DNA of 6,509 nucleotides from Gammaproteobacteria bacterium. Lineage in GTDB: Bacteria; Pseudomonadota; Gammaproteobacteria; UBA4575. The notes below the pieces were generated by a model, which saw only the letters and a list, made by a program, of their open reading frames with translations, ran no database searches and was not told the DNA's origin. This document shows positions 1 to 4,596 of the stretch, piece after piece. Both the position numbers and the translations under genes were made by a program. The stretch covers positions 1 through 6,509 of the forward strand of contig JAPUHH010000055.1 in the NCBI GenBank assembly GCA_027297825.1, read 5' to 3'. Within the stretch, counting starts at the first letter, position 1, and the number at the start of each line of letters is the position of its first letter.

Positions 1-311
1 TTTTTGCCTGGGCGAATCGGTTCATGTACGGTCACCAGCTTCGTTCCATCTGGGAAAGTGGCTTCGACTTGAAGCATGTGCATCATGTCATCTACACCTG
101 GCATCACATCATCAGTATTTAATAGTGTAGAACCATAACTAATCAGCTCTGCAACGGTGCGACCTTCTCTTGCCCCCTCTAATATCTCATCAGCAATAAT
201 GGCAGTTGCTTCTGGATGATTTAATTGCAATCCTTTTTTTCTTCTCTTTCTTGCAAGTTCGGCTGCGGTATAAATGGTCAAACGCTCTAGTTCAGTTGGT
301 GTTAACAGCAT
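1..311 (-). CDS. ureA: Urease gamma subunit UreA, 3' end cut off by window edge (possibly a gamma-beta fusion)
   Basis: Structural gamma subunit of the cytoplasmic nickel urease, which hydrolyses urea to ammonia and carbamate. The visible 103 codons begin MLLTPTELERL and carry the family hallmarks: LNHPEA at residues 30-35, an EGAREGR-type helix, DDVMPGVDDM in the middle, and the terminal strand VEATFPDGTKLVTVHEPI at 82-99. The ATG at 311 is preceded by GGAGA at a 6-nt spacing, so the start is well supported. Stand-alone UreA proteins normally end at about 100 residues, just after this HEPI/HDPI motif. Here the frame continues as RPGK with no stop before the edge. It may therefore stop just outside the window or continue into a beta-subunit domain, as in known gamma/beta fusions. 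It lies 33 nt downstream of ureF and is probably co-transcribed with it. Family assignment is secure; fusion status is undecided. Confidence 0.95.
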   Translation of the reverse strand, partial: MLLTPTELERLTIYTAAELARKRRKKGLQLNHPEATAIIADEILEGAREGRTVAELISYGSTLLNTDDVMPGVDDMMHMLQVEATFPDGTKLVTVHEPIRPGK

Positions 312-317
312 TGTTCA

Positions 318-322
318 TCTCC
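318..322 (-). promoter_or_regulatory. Ribosome binding site of ureA
   Basis: On the minus strand GGAGA lies 6 nt before the ureA ATG. It is the only strong Shine-Dalgarno sequence in the urease block. This suggests the structural subunit is translated independently and more strongly than the two accessory genes ahead of it, as expected when structural subunits are needed in larger amounts than chaperones. Confidence 0.7.
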
Positions 323-344
323 GAATTTACGAATCACTATTTAT

Positions 345-1025
345 TTAGTTTGCAAATAGTCTGGCATCAGCATTCTCATGGCGCATCGATGCGATATCCG
401 CAAAAGGTGTAAATGCGTGAATATTTTCTATATCGGGTATAGGCCAAGTTAAGATCTCGGTAATTAATTTGCGAAAATGAGTCAAGCTCTTTTGGCAATC
501 AATATGGCCCACAAGACCAAGTCGCAAGGCGGCACCGAGTACTGAAACACAAAAACTGTGTGCTGATAGCGTTAGTGCTGATTTTCTAGATAAGCCTATT
601 GAATTCCACATCAGCCCTTGTGCGACAGGTAAATGTCCATGGGCTTGTCCATTATTAATAAGATCTAGGTAATGGTCTGCAAGTGAGGTATTTAATTTGC
701 TATATGTAGATAATAGAGCAGACCCTAATCTTTTTGATCCATTTCTTAGTTCGCTCGCTAAGGTCATACAATCCACAAGTTGATCAATATGAATCACAGC
801 TTCGAAATCATTTGTGCAGTCATGAGAATGAGCAAGTACGACGCGCTCAAATGGGCCCCATCTTTCTAATAGTTGATTTTCAATAAAATTTTCTACACCG
901 TTTATTGAAGTGATGACATTGTCGTTTTTCAACATTTCTAAACTCCAAGAAAAAGACACTGCACCGGAAGGGAAAAAACTATCCCCATATTGTAAAAGAG
1001 TAAGAATTTGCTCTTCTTCAATCAT
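345..1025 (-). CDS. ureF: Urease accessory protein UreF
   Basis: Cytoplasmic urease chaperone. In the studied systems UreF joins UreD/UreH and UreG on apo-urease and controls GTP-dependent nickel insertion. The 226-residue all-alpha protein has the expected length. Family signatures are visible: LLQYGDSFFPSGA near the N-terminus (residues 10-22; family pattern D-S-x-F-P-x-G-A), SELRNGSKRLG at 91-101, HLPVAQGL at 131-138, GAALRLGLVG at 164-173, and the C-terminal block FADIASMRHE followed by RLF at 208-225, which in characterised UreF is part of the partner-binding end. The segment HSHDC at 66-70 is richer in metal ligands than usual, with no known meaning. The ATG at 1025 overlaps the end of ureE by 8 nt and has no good Shine-Dalgarno sequence, so translation is probably coupled to ureE. 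The stop is TAA at 345-347. Confidence 0.93.
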   Translation of the reverse strand: MIEEEQILTLLQYGDSFFPSGAVSFSWSLEMLKNDNVITSINGVENFIENQLLERWGPFERVVLAHSHDCTNDFEAVIHIDQLVDCMTLASELRNGSKRLGSALLSTYSKLNTSLADHYLDLINNGQAHGHLPVAQGLMWNSIGLSRKSALTLSAHSFCVSVLGAALRLGLVGHIDCQKSLTHFRKLITEILTWPIPDIENIHAFTPFADIASMRHENADARLFAN

Positions 1026-1467
1026 TATTAAGTCGTGTTATTTTATTTTTATTAAAAAAACCTTTTAAACGCTCTAGGTAGATTTCTTCAGGACTTTCAA
1101 GCGCAATATCAAGACGTTCTTTTTCAAATTTAACGCGCCAATGCATATTGCCAGCAAAGTATCCAAGCTCAATCGCGCTAGATAGGTCTTTTGGTTTGAG
1201 TGACAGCCATTGGTCTTTTGCCATTTTTACGACAATAGCGCGATTATTTTCGAGCAATAAAACGGCACCATTGGATAATTTTTTTTCACGTGAAATAGCA
1301 ATTGCACAATCAGTGCCTTTGTCTGTTTTGGTGCGAAAACGTCGGCGTTGTAAATTGGCGTAGTCTAATACGATATATTCGACTTGATTTTGATGAGATA
1401 AATCGTGGAGTTGACCCGATAATTTCGAATCATGTGAATGACCGAGTACTTCGTTAATTTGTATCAT
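1018..1467 (-). CDS. ureE: Urease accessory nickel-binding protein UreE
   Basis: Nickel metallochaperone that passes Ni(II) to the urease activation complex in the cytoplasm. The 149-residue protein shows the UreE layout: an N-terminal peptide-binding-like domain with the arginine-rich strand RRRFRTKTDKGTDCAIAI (41-58) and a GAVLLLENNRAIVV strand (67-80), then a metallochaperone domain with GYFAGNMHW (102-110). His109 there corresponds to the conserved nickel-binding histidine that many UreE proteins carry in a GNRH-type motif. There is no histidine-rich C-terminal tail. Instead His10, His12, His21 and His25 cluster at the N-terminus, which is unusual. The ATG at 1467 is forced because an in-frame TGA lies four codons upstream (1477-1479). 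No Shine-Dalgarno sequence is visible. It is the first urease gene after the divergent intergenic region, and its TGA overlaps the ureF start. Confidence 0.88.
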   Translation of the reverse strand: MIQINEVLGHSHDSKLSGQLHDLSHQNQVEYIVLDYANLQRRRFRTKTDKGTDCAIAISREKKLSNGAVLLLENNRAIVVKMAKDQWLSLKPKDLSSAIELGYFAGNMHWRVKFEKERLDIALESPEEIYLERLKGFFNKNKITRLNND

Positions 1468-1562
1468 CTGAAAATTTCATTATTTATTTTATTCAACAGA
1501 CATTATCTTTAGATTAATAGTGAATGTTTTTTAAATCATGTTCATTTGAATGCAGTTGTATA

Positions 1563-1582
1563 GGTTTATTGTGTACTAAACC
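1563..1582. repeat. Inverted repeat GGTTTA-N8-TAAACC, possible operator
   Basis: Perfect 6-bp arms GGTTTA (1563-1568) and TAAACC (1577-1582) surround an 8-nt spacer. One extra C on the right side allows a further TA pairing outward (TAGGTTTA against TAAACCCTA). It lies near the centre of the divergent region, about 20 bp upstream of the putative rightward -35 element. A dimeric regulator site is plausible from symmetry and position, but I do not recognise the motif and chance is not excluded. Confidence 0.35.
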
Positions 1583-1601
1583 CTACATAAATCGAGGTAT
1601 T

Positions 1602-1631
1602 ATGACTCTTGAGTCGCGTCAGTAATATAAT
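1602..1631 (+). promoter_or_regulatory. Putative sigma70-type promoter for the glutamate-synthase-like operon
   Basis: A perfect -10 hexamer TATAAT (1626-1631) sits 18 bp downstream of ATGACT (1602-1607), which matches 4 of 6 positions of TTGACA. Transcription would begin near 1638, leaving a leader of about 100 nt before the ATG at 1742. In an AT-rich region a TATAAT can arise by chance, and a second TATAAT occurs at 1663-1668 with no good -35, so this is a moderate call. Confidence 0.45.
1604..1615. repeat. Inverted repeat GACTC-TT-GAGTC overlapping the putative -35 region
   Basis: Perfect 5-bp arms with a 2-nt spacer. The repeat overlaps the proposed -35 hexamer and the start of the promoter spacer, so a protein bound here would be placed to block or modulate RNA polymerase. 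The short arms and the lack of a recognised regulator family keep confidence low. Confidence 0.35.
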
Positions 1632-1668
1632 ACACCTACAAATAGAAAATTCTTCATAGTAATATAAT
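1621..1668 (+). repeat. 11-bp direct repeat AGTAATATAAT, two copies 37 bp apart
   Basis: AGTAATATAAT occurs exactly at 1621-1631 and again at 1658-1668; each copy contains a TATAAT. The distance of 37 bp is about three and a half helical turns. The copies could be two alternative -10 regions or a duplicated regulatory element. Only the first has an acceptable -35 at the right distance. AT-richness makes a chance repeat possible. Confidence 0.4.
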
Positions 1669-1672
1669 TTTA

Positions 1673-1691
1673 TTTACAGTTACTTTGTAAA
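1673..1691. repeat. Inverted repeat TTTACA-N7-TGTAAA in the operon leader
   Basis: Perfect 6-bp arms TTTACA (1673-1678) and TGTAAA (1686-1691) with a 7-nt spacer. It lies downstream of the proposed transcription start and about 40 bp before the ribosome binding site. It could be a regulator site (TTTACA/TGTAAA symmetry is common in repressor operators) or a weak stem in the leader RNA. With so few G or C pairs and no following U-tract it does not look like a terminator. Confidence 0.35.
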
Positions 1692-1729
1692 ATAAGATAA
1701 AATTACACAATTCTTTTTAATTTTGATTT

Positions 1730-1734
1730 AAGGA
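1730..1734 (+). promoter_or_regulatory. Ribosome binding site of the GlxB-like gene
   Basis: AAGGA lies 7 nt before the ATG at 1742, an ideal arrangement. It fixes the start codon, which matters because the catalytic cysteine must be residue 2. Confidence 0.75.
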
Positions 1735-1741
1735 ATAACCT

Positions 1742-2653
1742 ATGTGTGGAATCGCGGGGATCATGCTCAAGGGCTCATCGAATTCGTTCAAAATCGGTGA
1801 GGCTCTAGTCAATATGCTAAATGGCTGCCAACATCGTGGTCCGGACTCTACCGGGTTCGCTCTATATGGTGAGTCACAAGAAAATACATTAAAACTAAGA
1901 CTATTTGTAGGTCAAGGAGATGAGTCTATTGCCGCAATTAAGTCTATTCAGCAGTTATTAGATGAGCATGGTGCATTGATTATTGATGATGAACAGGTGG
2001 GGGAAACTTATCGTGTAACGGTTAATTATACGGGTGATATTCTGAAGATTTCCTACGCGCTTGAGCACGCTGCAAAGGTGGTATCTATTGGTAATAGCTT
2101 GGATATTATTAAGGATGTTGGCAGTGCGGAGGACGTAGATGAGCGTTACCACATTCGTAAATTTCAAGGTTCTCATGGTTTGGGGCATGTGCGATTGGCA
2201 ACGGAATCAGATGTTAAGCCTGAGGCTGCGCATCCATTTTGGGCTACTGGATTTGCAGATGTTGCAATTGTTCACAACGGGCAAATTACCAATTATTGGA
2301 AAATGCGCCGACGTCTTGAGCAACGTGATTACGAGTTTCACACCGACAACGATAGCGAGTTAATAGCTGTCTATCTCGCCGACAAACTATCGCAAGGCGA
2401 TGAGTTAAAAGATGTGCTTAAAACTTCCATTGATGATCTTGATGGTACATTTTCATTTCTTGTCTCTACAAAAGATGAAATAGGTTATGCAAAAGATCGT
2501 TTAGCAGTTAAACCAATGGTTATGTATGAAACAGATGATTTGGTTGCTATTGCATCAGAAGAAGTTTCACTTAACAAGTTGTTTCCAGGACAAGCGCTAA
2601 ATACAAAAGAACCACCACCAGGTACATATAACACATGGTCAAGATCGATTTAG
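1742..2653 (+). CDS. Class II glutamine amidotransferase, GlxB/MgsA type (glutamate-synthase-like amidotransferase subunit)
   Basis: Glutaminase subunit: it should hydrolyse glutamine and channel the ammonia to the synthase subunit encoded next. The 303-residue protein starts MCGIAGI, so removal of Met exposes Cys2, the N-terminal nucleophile of class II (Ntn) amidotransferases. Other active-site signatures are HRGPDSTG near 32-39, Arg151 in GHVRLATES (148-156; glutamine carboxylate binding), Asn179-Gly180 in HNGQITN (oxyanion hole) and DSE at 204-206. Between HRGPDSTG and GHVR there is an insertion of about 110 residues, longer than in GltB, GlmS or PurF. Together with the phrase KPEAAHPFW and the KMRRRLEQR segment it resembles GlxB of rhizobia and MgsA of N-methylglutamate synthase. 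No central or FMN domain follows, so the enzyme is split. The TAG stop lies inside the next gene (19-nt overlap). The family call is firm; the acceptor substrate is inferred. Confidence 0.9.
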   Translation: MCGIAGIMLKGSSNSFKIGEALVNMLNGCQHRGPDSTGFALYGESQENTLKLRLFVGQGDESIAAIKSIQQLLDEHGALIIDDEQVGETYRVTVNYTGDILKISYALEHAAKVVSIGNSLDIIKDVGSAEDVDERYHIRKFQGSHGLGHVRLATESDVKPEAAHPFWATGFADVAIVHNGQITNYWKMRRRLEQRDYEFHTDNDSELIAVYLADKLSQGDELKDVLKTSIDDLDGTFSFLVSTKDEIGYAKDRLAVKPMVMYETDDLVAIASEEVSLNKLFPGQALNTKEPPPGTYNTWSRSI

Positions 2654-4596
2654 GAAAAACTTCCGTAAGAGAAGGTAATGAACAAATTCGACAATGCGGT
2701 CAAAACGGAGAAAATGTCGAAGTAATCAATCCCGATGCGCGCCACCACATAGGTGTCGGTCTAGTTCATCCAATTACCGTAAAAGTACGAGGTTCCGCAG
2801 GTTATTTTTGTGCGGGACTAAGTGATGCTGCGCACTTTGAAGTTGAAAACAACGTAGGTTGGGGTGTTGGCGACAATATGTATTCTGGATCTGTTGTGGT
2901 GGGTGGAAACGCAAGTGCAATACCTGGTGTGGCAATCCGTGGTGCTGAAATTGTAATACGCGGAAATATGGGGTCGCGTGCGGGACAAGTGATGAAGGCC
3001 GGAACATTGTGTTGTGCAGGCAATGCAAACTTTATGGCTGGTTATATGATGTATGGTGGTCGAATCATCATTTTGGGCGATTCAGGTGTAAAAATTGGTG
3101 AAGATATGACGGCTGGAGAAATTTTTATTGGAGGTAAGGTTGAAGATCTAGGTTCTGATGCCGAGCTTACAGACATCGATAGCGCTGAAGTAGATGACAT
3201 CAGGGAATTTTTAGATCGTTATCAAATATCGTTTAAAGGAAGTTTTAAAAAAGTAATTAACGCTGGCAAAAAACTACGTTATTCAACTTCTGAAACACAA
3301 ATGCGTAGTATTCCTTTTTTTACTTTCTCCGGTGCATCCGATTACTGGAATCCAAAAATACAAGAAGATTTATATATCAAATCTCAGATAGGGCGTTATC
3401 GGATTCGTGGATACGGTGGCGCAAGGCCATTACCTCATTTTTCAGATTTAGCCTTTAGAAAAGATCTATCGCAGGCTGGCAGCGAGTCGAATGTAATACC
3501 TAATGTAAGAATGCGCACGGAAATTGGTGGCATTAATGGCGCTCAACCTCTTAAATTAAGCATGCCGGTTATGATTGCGCCGATGAGTTATGGCGCATTA
3601 AGTGCATCCACTAAACGAGCAATTGGGCTTGCATCAACGCTTTCTGATATTGCTGAAAATACTGGTGAAGGTGGGATGAGTGACGCACAACGCGGTGCGG
3701 CAAAACAACTTATCTTTCAAATGTTGGGTGGACGATTAGGCTGGAATATTCATGATATGAAACGTGCCGATGGTTTGGAAATATATATATCACAAGGCGC
3801 GAAACCTGGTTTAGGCGGGCAATTGATGGCGAAAAAAGTAACGCCGGAACTGGCTAAAATTAGAGGCATCCCACCGGGTATTGATTTGCGTTCACCATCA
3901 AGACACCCGGATATACTTGGTGCAGATGATTTAGTGATAAAAGTAGAAGAACTGCGCGAAGCCACCGGTTATCGATTACCAGTAAGTATTAAGTTGGGTG
4001 CAGGTCGTGTGCGAGACGATATAAAAATTGCTGTCAAAGATGGTTTTGATTTTGTTGAATTAGATGGCATGCAAGGTTCGACGGGTGCCGGAAGTGCTGA
4101 AGTGATTGACTATGTAGGTATTCCAACCTTGCCTGCCATTATTGAAGCGTTAGATGCGTTAGAAGAGATTGGTAGACGTGATGATATTCAAATTGTCCTC
4201 ATGGGTGGGATTCGAGATGGTGTCGATGCGGTTAAAGCACTATGTTTGGGTGCTGATGCCGTAGCATTTGGTACATCAACTATCATTGCTGGAGGATGCA
4301 TCGCTTGTATGCAGTGTCATGTAGGTACATGTGTGACTGGAATTGCAACACAGGATCCCGAGCATGAAAAACGTTATCAACCTGAGGTTGAAGCGCAAAA
4401 TATTCATCGCTTTTTAGAAAGTGTACGTTGGCAAATCGCTGCTATTGCTAATGAGTTAGGATACGATGATGTAACGCAATTTAATCGAGATGACTTGGTG
4501 GCATTGACACCAGAAGCTGCAGATATCACGGGCTTACCTTACGAACCTCAATATGGAGATGGCGATATTGATATTAAAGTAAGAGCAGTAGTATGA
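2635..4596 (+). CDS. Glutamate-synthase-like synthase subunit: GXGXG domain fused to FMN/3Fe-4S domain (GlxC-GlxD / MgsB-MgsC type)
   Basis: Synthase core where ammonia from the amidotransferase would be added to a 2-oxo acid or amine acceptor on FMN. Residues 1-215 form a GXGXG beta-helix with the GlxC-like opening DLGKTSVREGN, then VINPDARHHIGVG and GYFCAG, and repeating Gly-rich turns. Residues about 250-600 are the FMN domain: GRYRIRGYGGARPLP, PMSYGALS (316-323), NTGEGGM (342-348), QGAKPGLGGQL (387-397) with Lys390, SIKLG (451-455) with Lys453, and DGMQGSTGA (477-485). Cys555, Cys561 and Cys566 match the C-x5-C-x4-C 3Fe-4S ligands of GltB, and an extra Cys558 makes CxxCxxC. In GltB the GXGXG domain is C-terminal and a central domain is present; here the order is reversed and the central domain is absent. 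In GlxCD and MgsBC the two parts are separate genes. The N-terminus matches its family from the first residues, so ATG 2635 is right. It overlaps the neighbours at both ends (19 and 3 nt). Confidence 0.9.
   Translation: MVKIDLGKTSVREGNEQIRQCGQNGENVEVINPDARHHIGVGLVHPITVKVRGSAGYFCAGLSDAAHFEVENNVGWGVGDNMYSGSVVVGGNASAIPGVAIRGAEIVIRGNMGSRAGQVMKAGTLCCAGNANFMAGYMMYGGRIIILGDSGVKIGEDMTAGEIFIGGKVEDLGSDAELTDIDSAEVDDIREFLDRYQISFKGSFKKVINAGKKLRYSTSETQMRSIPFFTFSGASDYWNPKIQEDLYIKSQIGRYRIRGYGGARPLPHFSDLAFRKDLSQAGSESNVIPNVRMRTEIGGINGAQPLKLSMPVMIAPMSYGALSASTKRAIGLASTLSDIAENTGEGGMSDAQRGAAKQLIFQMLGGRLGWNIHDMKRADGLEIYISQGAKPGLGGQLMAKKVTPELAKIRGIPPGIDLRSPSRHPDILGADDLVIKVEELREATGYRLPVSIKLGAGRVRDDIKIAVKDGFDFVELDGMQGSTGAGSAEVIDYVGIPTLPAIIEALDALEEIGRRDDIQIVLMGGIRDGVDAVKALCLGADAVAFGTSTIIAGGCIACMQCHVGTCVTGIATQDPEHEKRYQPEVEAQNIHRFLESVRWQIAAIANELGYDDVTQFNRDDLVALTPEAADITGLPYEPQYGDGDIDIKVRAVV

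Larger units (their letters stand above)
1468..1741. promoter_or_regulatory. Divergent intergenic control region between urease and glutamate-synthase-like operons
   Basis: This 274-bp AT-rich region has no convincing coding frame and lies between two head-to-head operons, so it must hold both promoters. The rightward promoter is listed separately. For the leftward ureE operon only weak candidates are seen, such as GATAAT on the minus strand (1502-1507) with a poor AAAACA at 1525-1530. No sigma54-type GG-N10-GC promoter with a good match and no NtcA-type GTA-N8-TAC site was found by eye. Three inverted repeats and one direct repeat are described as separate entries. Confidence 0.7.

Noticed and set aside
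206..412. Open frame of 68 codons on the plus strand
   Set aside because: It runs antisense across the ureA start and ureF end, both secure genes, has no ribosome binding site and resembles nothing known.
1148..1363. Open frame of 71 codons on the plus strand
   Set aside because: Antisense shadow inside ureE; UreE motifs on the other strand explain the region.
1609..1631. TTGAGT as the -35 partner of TATAAT
   Set aside because: Spacing is only 11 bp, too short for sigma70; ATGACT at 18 bp is a better partner.
1673..1691. TTTACA-N7-TGTAAA as a transcription terminator
   Set aside because: The stem is short and almost free of G-C pairs, with no U-run after it on either strand.
1468..1741. 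sigma54, NtcA or CRP/FNR sites in the divergent region
   Set aside because: Searched by eye because of the nitrogen context; no site with the required invariant bases and spacing was found.
2774..3028. Two overlapping minus-strand open frames, rich in His and Pro
   Set aside because: They are antisense to the glycine-rich GXGXG repeats; Gly codons read backwards give Pro/His-rich nonsense.
1742..4596. Naming the genes mgsA and mgsBC (N-methylglutamate synthase)
   Set aside because: Domain similarity is real, but no mgd or gmaS genes are visible and a NAD(P)H reductase is attached, so a specific name would overstate the evidence.
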